This document shows, piece after piece, positions 1-9,929 of a stretch of DNA of 64,000 nt. The stretch lies in assembly GCA_036555725.1 (NCBI GenBank), contig DATBKU010000014.1:1-64000 (forward strand), written 5' to 3'. The position numbers and the translations under genes are program-made. This DNA is from CALAED01 sp036555725. GTDB taxonomy: Bacteria; Actinomycetota; Actinomycetes; Streptosporangiales; Streptosporangiaceae. Each line of letters starts with the position of its first letter. The first letter of the stretch is position 1. Below the pieces are notes generated by a model. It had not been told where the DNA came from and made no database searches. It was given only the letters and a program-made list of their open reading frames with translations.

Positions 1-41
1 TCGAGGGAGCGGCCCGGCGCTCGTTGTTCAGCCTTTCTCCA

Positions 42-1094
42 TCAGGGCGCCGCGGTGATCAAACCGACGAGCCCGTCCTCCTCATCGTTGGGACCCGCCG
101 AGAACCACAGCGAGTCGGTGCCGCCCGTGGTCGCGGTCCCCGGCAGCAGGGCCCAGAGGCCGTCGATGTCGACGGGCTTGTGGTTGGCGAGCCGCAGCGG
201 TCCGCGGAAATGCCCGCGGGAGTCGAAGGCGTTGATCCGTCCATCGCCGAAGTTGCCGACGAGGATGTCGCCCGCGAAGGTGCCGAAGCCCGGAGGCGCG
301 ACGGCGACGGCCCACGGCGCGTTCAGCGGACCCCGGCTGGCCAGCCGGTGCCGTACCTTGCCGAAGTCGCGGTAGACGTCGACGAAGCCCAGCCCCCGCC
401 CGGCGACCTCGTCCTCGGCATCCGCGTCCTGCTTGGCATACGACACGTACACCGCGTCCCCGATAGCGGTCACGTTGAACGGCGCGTACCCCCTCGGCAG
501 GAACGGGTCGCGGAAGGCCCACTTCGGCATCTTGACCTTGGCGAAGTTCGTGTCGAAGACCTCGATGCGCGCGTGGTGGAAGTCGGCGGCGAGCAGGAAC
601 GCTCCCTGGTCGGTGTGCAGCAGGGCCAGGCCCTTGTAGATAGCGCCGTCGACGCCGCCCACGTTGACCGCCGTCATGCCGGCCGTGGGGTTCCACGCGG
701 CGACGGTACCGCTCTCGGTGTCGAAGATGAACAGCGCCTTCGAGCCGTTCAGCATGAAGTCGGCCGTCGTGTCGTTGAACACCTGGCCGGTCGGCGCGCC
801 CGCGACGGCCACCTCGATTGGACGTTTCACCACGCCCGTCGCGTCAGTGCCGTACACGGTCGCGGTGTCGGTGCCGTTGTCGGCCACCCACAGCGGCGTG
901 GTCGGGCCCAAGGCGAGTCCCCAGGCGTTCTTCAGCAGCGGATCCTGCAGTTGCGCCTTGCCTGCGAGGTTGGAGATGAGGTCGGTCTCGACGAACCGGG
1001 TTGGGCGTTTGTTGTGCGCCTGCGCCGGTGCCGCCATGACGCCGGTCAACGCGACCACGGCCGCCACGAGGCCGACGATGCGGGGTTTCATCAT
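42..1094 (-). CDS. Secreted TIGR03118-type beta-propeller-like protein
   Basis: The protein is about 350 residues. It opens with an export signal (basic start, hydrophobic stretch, cleavage near APAQA) and then carries repeats of the NHL/propeller type such as NAWGLALGPTTPLWVADNG and PWAVAVAPPGF. This matches the TIGR03118 family of exported proteins, whose function is unknown. The start was set at the first of two adjacent ATGs because a GGAG ribosome site lies about 7 bp upstream. The longer open frame back to 1199 reads through transposon-flank sequence and has no signal peptide at its start. No operon partner is visible. Confident on family, not on role. Confidence 0.8.
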   Translation of the reverse strand: MMKPRIVGLVAAVVALTGVMAAPAQAHNKRPTRFVETDLISNLAGKAQLQDPLLKNAWGLALGPTTPLWVADNGTDTATVYGTDATGVVKRPIEVAVAGAPTGQVFNDTTADFMLNGSKALFIFDTESGTVAAWNPTAGMTAVNVGGVDGAIYKGLALLHTDQGAFLLAADFHHARIEVFDTNFAKVKMPKWAFRDPFLPRGYAPFNVTAIGDAVYVSYAKQDADAEDEVAGRGLGFVDVYRDFGKVRHRLASRGPLNAPWAVAVAPPGFGTFAGDILVGNFGDGRINAFDSRGHFRGPLRLANHKPVDIDGLWALLPGTATTGGTDSLWFSAGPNDEEDGLVGLITAAP

Positions 1095-1113
1095 CAGATC
1101 TCCTTCGAGGAAA

Positions 1114-1140
1114 CCCGCCTTCCGGGCGGGGAGAATTGAA
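1114..1140 (+). repeat. Hairpin resembling a TnpB/omega-RNA 3' end, upstream of tnpB
   Basis: CCCGCC (1114-1119) pairs with GGCGGG (1125-1130), followed by GAGAATTGAA. The layout, GCCTTC loop and GGGGAG run closely resemble the hairpin just after tnpB at 2447-2474, in the same orientation. It also sits in the 5' leader of the TIGR03118 gene on the other strand. It may be a remnant right end of an earlier IS605-type insertion; that is inference. Confidence 0.4.
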
Positions 1141-1242
1141 CTCCTGCGGAGCCGGGCAAGGAGAGCCGGTTCGCCGTCAGGGCAGACCGGCGTCCCCAAA
1201 CCTTCCGCATCGGGTCACAAAGTGAGTAGCTATATGTGAGAC

Positions 1243-2442
1243 GTGCCGACCAGCCATGTGAAGCGGGCGTTCAAGTACCGCTTCTATCCGACCGATACAC
1301 AGGCGGCCGAGCTGTCGCGCACGTTCGGTTGCGTGCGGAAGGTCTACAACCTCGCGCTCGCGGCGCCCACGGAGGCGTGGACGCTGCGGGCTGAGCGGGT
1401 CAACTACAACGCCACGTCGGCGATGCTGACGACGTGGAAGAAGACTGAAGAGTTCGCCTACCTTAACGACGTCTCCTGCGTCCCGCTGCAACAGGCCCTG
1501 CGGCACCTGCAGACGGCGTTCACCAACTTCTTCGCCAAGCGCTCGAAGTACCCGCGTTTCAAGTCCAAGAAGAAGTCCAGGACGTCCGCCGAGTACACCA
1601 CCAGCGCGTTCCGGTTCCGTCACGGCAGGCTGACGCTGGCGAAGATGGCCGAGCCGCTCGACATCGTGTGGTCGCGTCCCCTGCCCGAGGGCGCACAGCC
1701 CTCGACGGTGACCGTGTCGCGGGACCCGGCCGGTCGCTGGTTCGTGTCCGTTCTGTGCGACGACCCCGGGGTGACGCCGCTTCCCGCTACGGAAGTGGCG
1801 GTCGGCGTTGACGCCGGACTGAACCGCCTGCTGACACTGTCGACCGGGGAGAAGATCAGCAATCCTCGGCATGAGCGGCGCGACCGCGCCCGCCTCGCCA
1901 GGGCCCAGCGGGAACTGTCCCGTAAGGCCAAGGGCGCGGGTGCAAACCGGGCTAAAGCCCGCCGGAAGGTCGCCCGCATCCACGCCCGCATCGCCGACCG
2001 GCGACGTGACACTCTGCACAAGATCACCACTCGGCTCGTTCGTGAAAACCAAACGATCGTGATCGAGGACCTCACCGTTCGGAACCTGCTGAAGAACGGC
2101 AGGCTGGCCCGCGCCATTTCGGACGCTGCCTGGTCGGAGTTCCGCAGAATGCTGGAGTACAAGGCAGCCTGGTATGGCCGCGAGATGATCGCGGTCGATC
2201 GCTGGTTCCCCTCCTCCAAGCTGTGCTCGAACTGCGGAACTATGCAGGTCACAATGCCGCTCCACATTCGCACCTGGACGTGCGACTGCGGCATAACCCA
2301 CGACCGCGACGTGAACGCGGCGCGGAACGTCTTGGCCGCCGGGCTGGCGGTGTCGGCCTGTGGAGCCGGTGTAAGACCTCAACGGAGATCTCCGGGCGGG
2401 CAGTCGGCGGTGAAGCAGGAAATCCCACGGCGCGAGCCGTAG
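1243..2442 (+). CDS. tnpB: TnpB (IS605/IS1341 OrfB), RNA-guided nuclease homologue
   Basis: A 399-residue TnpB. The RuvC-like acidic triad is visible: Asp near residue 190 in GVDAGLNRLL, Glu near 275 in IVIEDLTVRNLL, and Asp near 356 in HDRDVNAARN. A zinc-ribbon CSNCG...CDCG lies at about 328-349 and the N-terminus has the usual VKRAFKYRFYPT motif. All catalytic residues are kept, so the protein looks intact. No TnpA (Y1 transposase) gene is present, so this is an IS1341-type solo element. Start is GTG at 1243; GTG at 1258, which begins exactly at the family motif, is an equally good candidate. TnpB proteins of this family are RNA-guided DNA nucleases; activity here is inferred. Confidence 0.9.
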   Translation: MPTSHVKRAFKYRFYPTDTQAAELSRTFGCVRKVYNLALAAPTEAWTLRAERVNYNATSAMLTTWKKTEEFAYLNDVSCVPLQQALRHLQTAFTNFFAKRSKYPRFKSKKKSRTSAEYTTSAFRFRHGRLTLAKMAEPLDIVWSRPLPEGAQPSTVTVSRDPAGRWFVSVLCDDPGVTPLPATEVAVGVDAGLNRLLTLSTGEKISNPRHERRDRARLARAQRELSRKAKGAGANRAKARRKVARIHARIADRRRDTLHKITTRLVRENQTIVIEDLTVRNLLKNGRLARAISDAAWSEFRRMLEYKAAWYGREMIAVDRWFPSSKLCSNCGTMQVTMPLHIRTWTCDCGITHDRDVNAARNVLAAGLAVSACGAGVRPQRRSPGGQSAVKQEIPRREP

Positions 2443-2474
2443 GAATCCCCGCCTTCAGAGGGGGAGCATGTCAA
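2400..2474 (+). ncRNA. Putative omega-RNA (reRNA) 3' segment of the tnpB element
   Basis: The end of tnpB runs into a CCCC (2447-2450)...GGGG (2461-2464) hairpin, then GAGCATGTCAA ending at 2474. In TnpB elements the guide RNA scaffold overlaps the 3' end of tnpB and ends at the transposon right end, with the flanking DNA forming the guide. The bases from about 2475 would then be the guide. The scaffold 5' boundary is arbitrary here; only the terminal hairpin is seen directly. Confidence 0.5.
2447..2464 (+). repeat. Terminal hairpin of the tnpB element
   Basis: CCCC (2447-2450) pairs with GGGG (2461-2464) around a GCCTTCAGAG-type loop; counterpart of the hairpin at 1114-1130. It marks the likely right end of the transposon. 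Confidence 0.6.
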
Positions 2475-2554
2475 CATGCGTACCTCCTGGACGTTTTTCC
2501 GATCCAGGGGCAATACACGATCAGTTGTCGCAAAGGGTTCACGGATTTCAGCAT

Positions 2555-3235
2555 TCAGCCCGATTGGCCCATCTCGGCCAATCGGCGCGCCGCCGCAACA
2601 CGCAGCCGGCCGAACTCGCCGGCGATCCGGTCCAGCGACCATGACGCGTTGAGGCCGCTGGGGTTCGGCAGCACCCAGATCCTTGATCGGAGGCCTGTCA
2701 CCTCGGACGGGCCGGCTGGTGAGTGCGACGGACGGAGAGTTTCCGAGCCGGCCCCCTGCCCCGCCGGCCGGATCGTGCCCGGTTGCGGCCCGATGCTCGT
2801 ACGGCGGCTGCCGAATGCGGTCCGGTACGCGGTGACACCGGCGACCGCCACATAGGCAGGCGAGACGTGGGCGACCAGCGCCGCGAGCCGTTCGCCGCCC
2901 GCGCGCAGCTCCTCTTCGGTCAGCTCGTCCGCGCGCGCCGTGGCGCGGTCGACGAGGTTCGTGATGCCGAGCCCGTACGACGGCAGCAGGCTCTGTTCGT
3001 ACGGGGCGAGCAGGCGGTCGGTGAAGCCGGATCGCCACAGCGCGGGCCAGAACCGGTTGCCGGGTCTGGCGAAGTGGTGGCCGGTCGCGCCTGAGTAGAG
3101 GCTCGGGTTGATCCCGCAGAACAGCACGGCGAGCGGCGTGCCGTCCGCCGGCAGCACGTCACCGATGGACCGGCCGTACGCCGCCTCGAGATCGGCCTTG
3201 CCGGGCCGCCACCGGGTCGTTTCGGGCTGAGTCAC
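2555..3235 (-). CDS. mug: G/U mismatch-specific DNA glycosylase (Mug/TDG family)
   Basis: A 226-residue uracil-DNA glycosylase superfamily member of the Mug/TDG branch. Such enzymes remove uracil or thymine mispaired with guanine to start base-excision repair. Visible motifs are FCGINPSLYS (active-site GINP), ARPGNRFWPAL with the family's NRFWPA signature, GLGITNLVDR, and a C-terminal LPNPSGLNA. There is a roughly 30-residue less conserved stretch, rich in Gly, Ser and Pro, before LPNPSG. The GTG start overlaps the stop of the upstream TauE gene in a 4-base GTGA, so the two are probably translationally coupled, although no functional link is evident. Confidence 0.9.
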   Translation of the reverse strand: MTQPETTRWRPGKADLEAAYGRSIGDVLPADGTPLAVLFCGINPSLYSGATGHHFARPGNRFWPALWRSGFTDRLLAPYEQSLLPSYGLGITNLVDRATARADELTEEELRAGGERLAALVAHVSPAYVAVAGVTAYRTAFGSRRTSIGPQPGTIRPAGQGAGSETLRPSHSPAGPSEVTGLRSRIWVLPNPSGLNASWSLDRIAGEFGRLRVAAARRLAEMGQSG

Positions 3236-3951
3236 AGCAGGCTCCGTACGATCAGCGTCAGCGCCGAGGCGCTCGTCACGATCAGGATTCCGACGCGCAG
3301 CCGTCCGTCGTCGACGAACCGGCGTACCGGACCGGCCAGCAGGAACCCGGCGAGCACGAACGGCGTCAGCGCCAGCCCCGCGTTCACCTGGCGGCTCGGC
3401 AGCTGGCCGGCGACGGCCAGGGTGAACAGCGAGAGCAGCGCCCCGATCGTGAAGAAGACGCCGAGGGTGGAGCGTACCTTCGGGCCGGACTCGCGCTGGT
3501 ACAGCAGCGCCATGGGCGGCCCGCCGATCGACGTGGCCGTGCCCGTCGTGCCGGCGAGCACGCCGGCGGCCGTGAGCGTCCCCGGATTGCGCGGCACGAT
3601 CCCCGACCACATGGTGGCGCCGACCGCCACCAGCACCATGCCGCCGACCGCCACGCCGAGCGCGCGCGACGGTACGGCCGCGACCACCCAGGCGCCGAGC
3701 GGAGTGCCGGCCAGCCGCCCGCCGAACGCCCAGCCGAGACCCGCCTTGTCGACGTGCCGCATCTCGCGGGCCACTGTGAGCATCGGGAGTATGGCCGCGA
3801 CGACGAGCAGCGCCCCGGGCATGAGCGAGGGGAACAGCAGGGTCATGATCGGTGCGGTGACCAGCCCGAGACCGAGGCCGACGCTGCTCTGCACGATCGC
3901 CCCGATGACGGACGCCAGCCCGACGAAGATGAGGAAGCTCAGATCCGGCAC
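3232..3951 (-). CDS. TauE/SafE-family membrane transporter
   Basis: About 239 residues with seven or eight hydrophobic segments and two repeated family motifs: GAIVQSSVGLGLGLVTAPIM near the N-terminus and GTTGTATSIGGPPMALLYQ in the second half. This is the TauE/SafE (sulfite exporter/anion permease) fold. Substrate cannot be read from sequence; sulfur-containing organic anions are the usual family assignment. I chose the GTG at 3951, directly before the first membrane segment. An ATG at 4005 would add a basic extension untypical of the family. Transcribed divergently from the LysE gene. Confidence 0.8.
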   Translation of the reverse strand: MPDLSFLIFVGLASVIGAIVQSSVGLGLGLVTAPIMTLLFPSLMPGALLVVAAILPMLTVAREMRHVDKAGLGWAFGGRLAGTPLGAWVVAAVPSRALGVAVGGMVLVAVGATMWSGIVPRNPGTLTAAGVLAGTTGTATSIGGPPMALLYQRESGPKVRSTLGVFFTIGALLSLFTLAVAGQLPSRQVNAGLALTPFVLAGFLLAGPVRRFVDDGRLRVGILIVTSASALTLIVRSLL

Positions 3952-4022
3952 GTAGTGGAACGGTACATACCCGTATTTCCGGTCGGCTTTCTTGATATTT
4001 GTGTACATGGGAGCATGGCTGG

Positions 4023-4646
4023 GTGCTGACCGCCACACTCGCCTTCGCCGCCGTCGCCGCCATCGTCACCATCACGCCGGGCCTCGACACCGTGCTCGTC
4101 CTGCGTACGACGGTGAGCAGCGGCCGGCGCGTCGGCTACCTCGCGGGCGTCGGGATCGCCGGCGGCTGCCTGGTGTGGGCGATCGCGAGTGCCGCCGGGC
4201 TGACCGCTGTGCTCGCCACCTCGCGGTACGCCTTCGAGGCGCTGCGTGTGGCCGGCGCCTGCTACCTGTGCTGGCTCGGTGTCCGGGCGCTGTGGGGCGC
4301 GCGCCGTACGGCGGCCGCGGAGACCGACGAGCCGGTGGCGGCGGCGCTGACCGGGTGGGCCGCCCTCCGGCAGGGGCTGGTCACCAACCTGCTCAACCCC
4401 AAGGTCGGCGTGTTCTACATGAGCCTGCTGCCGCAGTTCATGCCGCACGACACGCCGGTGTTCTGGACCAGCCTGCTGTTCGCCGCGGTCCACGACGTCG
4501 AGGGTCTGACCTGGTTCGCCTTCGTCGTGTTCGCGGCCGGGGCCGCGCGCCGCCTGCTCACGCGCCCCTCCGTACGCCGCCACCTGCAACGCCTCACCGG
4601 GATCGCCTTCATCGGCTTTGGCGTGCGCCTGGCCATCGGCGACTAG
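4023..4646 (+). CDS. LysE/RhtB-family amino-acid exporter
   Basis: A 207-residue inner-membrane protein with about six hydrophobic helices. The family signature TITPGLDTVLVLRTTV follows the first helix, and GLVTNLLNPKVGVFYMSLLPQF in the middle is the diagnostic LysE/RhtB motif. Members export lysine, arginine, threonine, homoserine or similar compounds; the substrate is not predictable here. The GTG start has a GGAG about 10 bp upstream and begins immediately before the first helix. An upstream TTG at 3999 is less likely. Divergent from the TauE gene over about 70 bp. Confidence 0.85.
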   Translation: MLTATLAFAAVAAIVTITPGLDTVLVLRTTVSSGRRVGYLAGVGIAGGCLVWAIASAAGLTAVLATSRYAFEALRVAGACYLCWLGVRALWGARRTAAAETDEPVAAALTGWAALRQGLVTNLLNPKVGVFYMSLLPQFMPHDTPVFWTSLLFAAVHDVEGLTWFAFVVFAAGAARRLLTRPSVRRHLQRLTGIAFIGFGVRLAIGD

Positions 4647-4712
4647 CACGCCCGCCGGGCTTCGGCCTCGGACGTGCCGGCCGGGCTTCGGCCCCGGCTC
4701 GCGCTGGGCGAC

Positions 4713-4787
4713 GAAGCTCCCAGAGCTCGATGCGCCGGCCGGGCCCGTCCTAGGCGAAGCCCTCAGAGCTCGATGCGCTGACCGGGC
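4713..4787 (+). repeat. Imperfect duplication of the 3' end of the MBL gene
   Basis: The 32 bases at 4713-4744 match 4756-4787 at 28 positions, 43 bp apart. The second copy contains the last codons and stop of the MBL hydrolase; the first is non-coding. The motif CCGGGCTTCGG also recurs through 4647-4795, so the space between the two convergent genes looks like degenerate tandem duplication. Confidence 0.6.
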
Positions 4788-5539
4788 TTCGGCAGGTGCA
4801 GCCGATCGGTCAGCCCGGCCCTGTCGAAGCTGTCGACCAGCGTGTCGCCGCCCTGGGTGAAGTGCGCCCAGTGCTCGAAGTGCAGCGGCACGACCTGCTG
4901 TACACCCAGAATCTGGACGGCCTCGGCCGCGGCGTCGCTGGACAAGGTGAGGTAGGCGTCGCCGAGCAGCGCGGTCTGCGCCCCGCCGGCGAACAGCAGC
5001 GCGATGTCGACGTCCCCGATCCGCTCGGCGATGATCCGGACCACGTCGAGCGAGGCGTTGTCGCCGCTGACGTAGACGGTCGGCAGCCCCTCGCCCGACA
5101 GTACGAAGCCGGTGACCTCGCCGACGAGGTGCTCGGTGCCGTCGGGCCCGTGCTGCGCCGGCACCCCGGTGATACGCAGCGCGCCCCCGTCCGGACGGGG
5201 CAGGTCGACGTGCGTCCAGTTCGGCAGGGCCCGCACCAGGTCGCCAAGCCGTTCGTGGGCGGAGCGGGTCGACAGTACGAGCGGCGCGCTCGGCAGGTAC
5301 TCCCGGCCCGAGTGATCGAGGTTGTCCGCGTGCTGGTCATGCGACAGCAATACGGCGTCCACCGCCCCGACCGCGTCCGGCCCGAACGCCGGACCGGCCA
5401 GCTTTGTCAGCTTCCTGGACCCGATTGGATAGTCGCCGGGCGGATCGAACGTCGGGTCGGTCAGCAGCCGTACGCCGCCGATCTCCACCACCGCCGTCGG
5501 CCCACCCACATACCGAACCAGCACCGAGCCCTCGCCCAT
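4763..5539 (-). CDS. MBL-fold metallo-hydrolase (UlaG-like)
   Basis: About 258 residues with the metallo-beta-lactamase fold. It has an N-terminal strand and loop ending DPTFDPPGDYP, a metal motif LLSHDQHADNLDHSGREYL in place of the strict HxHxDH, then VPAQHGPDG, VYVSGDNAS and PLHFEHWAHF supplying later ligands. The first metal motif has Gln between the two histidines and Asn before Leu-Asp, so binding geometry may differ from classic hydrolases. UlaG-like relatives cleave cyclic or phosphorylated small molecules; the substrate is unknown. The start is set at MGEGSVLVRYVGG because an in-frame longer version from 5593 adds a weakly conserved segment. Convergent with LysE. Confidence 0.75.
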   Translation of the reverse strand: MGEGSVLVRYVGGPTAVVEIGGVRLLTDPTFDPPGDYPIGSRKLTKLAGPAFGPDAVGAVDAVLLSHDQHADNLDHSGREYLPSAPLVLSTRSAHERLGDLVRALPNWTHVDLPRPDGGALRITGVPAQHGPDGTEHLVGEVTGFVLSGEGLPTVYVSGDNASLDVVRIIAERIGDVDIALLFAGGAQTALLGDAYLTLSSDAAAEAVQILGVQQVVPLHFEHWAHFTQGGDTLVDSFDRAGLTDRLHLPKPGQRIEL

Positions 5540-5666
5540 CGCCGCCGCCTCCTCCTGCGTCCTCCCAACCACAAGCCCCACCCGACCCGCCACATTCCCG
5601 GTACGGAATGCCGCGGCGGGCCGTCCCGCGCTTGGGGACGGCCCGCCGCGAGATGGCCGTGCCTGC

Positions 5667-8417
<2,751 letters not shown>

Positions 8418-8508
8418 AACCCCTCCTTGTATCGCTCCACTGCCTGCATCCTGCCGCAGCCGGCAAGTCCGGGCAGAACTGAGGCCCGCCTAACTAGCCC
8501 CGTTTTCT

Positions 8509-8591
8509 CTTGACGTCAAGCTATCCACATTTTATCTCGACATCAAGCTACTTGGATCCAGGGGTTGACTTCTGAAGTCATCGATATATCG
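8509..8591. promoter_or_regulatory. Cluster of palindromes upstream of the PadR gene
   Basis: Three kinds of symmetric site lie in the acnA-padR spacer. CTTGACGTCAAG is a perfect 12-bp palindrome at 8509-8520 with an imperfect copy at 8536-8550 (both followed by CTA). TGACTTC-T-GAAGTCA occupies 8566-8580. CGATATATCG at 8582-8591 is followed by further TATCTATCGTA. AT-rich ATATATCG-type sites are typical PadR operators, so autoregulation is likely. The TTGACT at 8565-8570 could be the -35 element. Confidence 0.6.
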
Positions 8592-8659
8592 TTATCTATC
8601 GTAAGAATAGAACGTACGATCTTAGGAAGGTCGTAGAAGCACTCAGAAGGGTGAAGAAC

Positions 8660-9298
8660 ATGAGATCACGTCAGCATGGTGGCCCGTTCCGCGGCTTCGG
8701 CGCCGCGGGCGGCGGCTGGGGCGGCGGCTGGCCCGGCGGCGGGTTCGGCTTCGGATTTGGCCCTGGTCCCGGCCCGTGGGGGCGCCACGGCCCGTGGGGC
8801 CGGCATGGCCCGTGGGGCCGCGGCCCGAAGGCCAAGCGAGGCGACGTACGCGCCGCCATCCTGGCGCTGCTCGTCGAGGAGCCGCGCAACGGCTACCAGA
8901 TCATCCAGGAGATCAGCGAGCGCAGCGGCGGGGCCTGGCGGCCCAGCCCAGGTGCCGTCTACCCGGCGCTCCAGCAGCTGGCCGACGAAGGCCTGATCCG
9001 CGAGGTGACCCAGGAGGGCCGCAAGACCTTCCACATCACCCCCGAAGGCGAGCGCTACGTCGCCGAGCACGAGGACGAGGTGAGCGCCCCATGGGAGGCC
9101 ATGACGCCCGACTTCCCGGAGGGCGTCGGCGAGCTGTTCAAGCAGGCAGCGCAGACGGGGGCCGCCGTCATGCAGGTCGTGCAGACCGGCTCGGAGCAGC
9201 AGATCGCCGAGGCCCGGCGGGTGCTCGCCGACACCCGGCGCCGGTTGTACACCATCCTGTCGGAGGACGACGAGCCGGACTCGGGTGACCAATCATGA
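8660..9298 (+). CDS. PadR-family transcriptional regulator with Gly/Trp/His-rich N-terminus
   Basis: About 212 residues. The first 55 are low complexity, rich in Gly, Phe, Pro and Trp, ending in three HGPWGR-type repeats. A PadR winged helix follows (AILALLVEEPRNGYQIIQEI, then SPGAVYPALQQLADEGLI and the wing TQEGRKTFHITPEGE), and a C-terminal helical segment that likely dimerises. PadR proteins are usually repressors responding to small molecules. The ATG has AGAAGG about 9 bp upstream; a GTG at 8651 is possible but lies on the ribosome site. The next gene, a DUF1707 protein, is probably co-transcribed and carries similar repeats. Confidence 0.9.
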   Translation: MRSRQHGGPFRGFGAAGGGWGGGWPGGGFGFGFGPGPGPWGRHGPWGRHGPWGRGPKAKRGDVRAAILALLVEEPRNGYQIIQEISERSGGAWRPSPGAVYPALQQLADEGLIREVTQEGRKTFHITPEGERYVAEHEDEVSAPWEAMTPDFPEGVGELFKQAAQTGAAVMQVVQTGSEQQIAEARRVLADTRRRLYTILSEDDEPDSGDQS

Positions 9299-9356
9299 AC
9301 GGCCGGAACGATTCGCTGCGCCCCCGCCCCGGGGCGCCGGTACAGGAGGGGCCGAC

Positions 9357-9896
9357 ATGACCGGCCCCGAGGATCTGCGCATCGGCGACGCCGAGCGCAC
9401 GCGGGTGACCGAGGCCCTGCACGATCATTTCGCGCAGGGCCGGCTCACCCAAGACGAGCTGGAGGAACGGCTCGACGCGGCGCTGGCCGCCAGGACGTAC
9501 GGCGACCTGCGGCGGATCACACACGACCTGCCGATGCCTCAGGCGACCGCGGGCGACCGGCAGGCCGCCCGGCCGCCGTGGCGACGGTCCCGGCCGCCGG
9601 TCTTCGCGCTCTTCGCGCTCGCGTTCCTGCTGGTCGCTCTCGTGGCCGGCGGCCCGTGGTACGCGTTGGTCGGCGTGCTCAAGGTGATCCTGCTCGTCTG
9701 GCTGGTGACGGCCGTGCTCGGGATCTTGCGCATCCGGCGCTGGGTGCGGCGCGGCGGCGGCTGGGGCCCGCCCCGCGGCGGTCCCGAGTTCTGGGGAGGT
9801 CCCCGGTGGTCCGGGCCGTACCGGCACGGGCCGTATGGGCCGTATCACTGGATGGGCCGGGGGCCGTGGGCCCGCGGCCCGTGGGGCGGCCGGTAG
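9357..9896 (+). CDS. DUF1707 membrane protein with HGP/GPW-rich tail
   Basis: A 179-residue protein. Residues about 5-58 form a DUF1707 domain (LRIGDAERTRVTEALHDHF then GRLTQDELEERLDAALAART and YGDLRRITHDLP), a small SHOCT-like actinobacterial module. Two adjacent hydrophobic helices follow (about 80-125). The last 50 residues are low complexity with PYRHGPYGPYHWMGRGPW-type repeats that echo the N-terminus of the preceding PadR protein. AGGAGGG lies 6 bp before the ATG. Biochemical role unknown. Located 58 bp after padR, probably in the same transcript. Confidence 0.85.
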   Translation: MTGPEDLRIGDAERTRVTEALHDHFAQGRLTQDELEERLDAALAARTYGDLRRITHDLPMPQATAGDRQAARPPWRRSRPPVFALFALAFLLVALVAGGPWYALVGVLKVILLVWLVTAVLGILRIRRWVRRGGGWGPPRGGPEFWGGPRWSGPYRHGPYGPYHWMGRGPWARGPWGGR

Positions 9897-9929
9897 ACCC
9901 GTCACGGCAAACGTGAGAATGTCTCACAC

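Noticed and set aside
1177..2382. A minus-strand 401-codon frame across tnpB
   Set aside because: Opposes intact TnpB motifs and has no recognisable domain.
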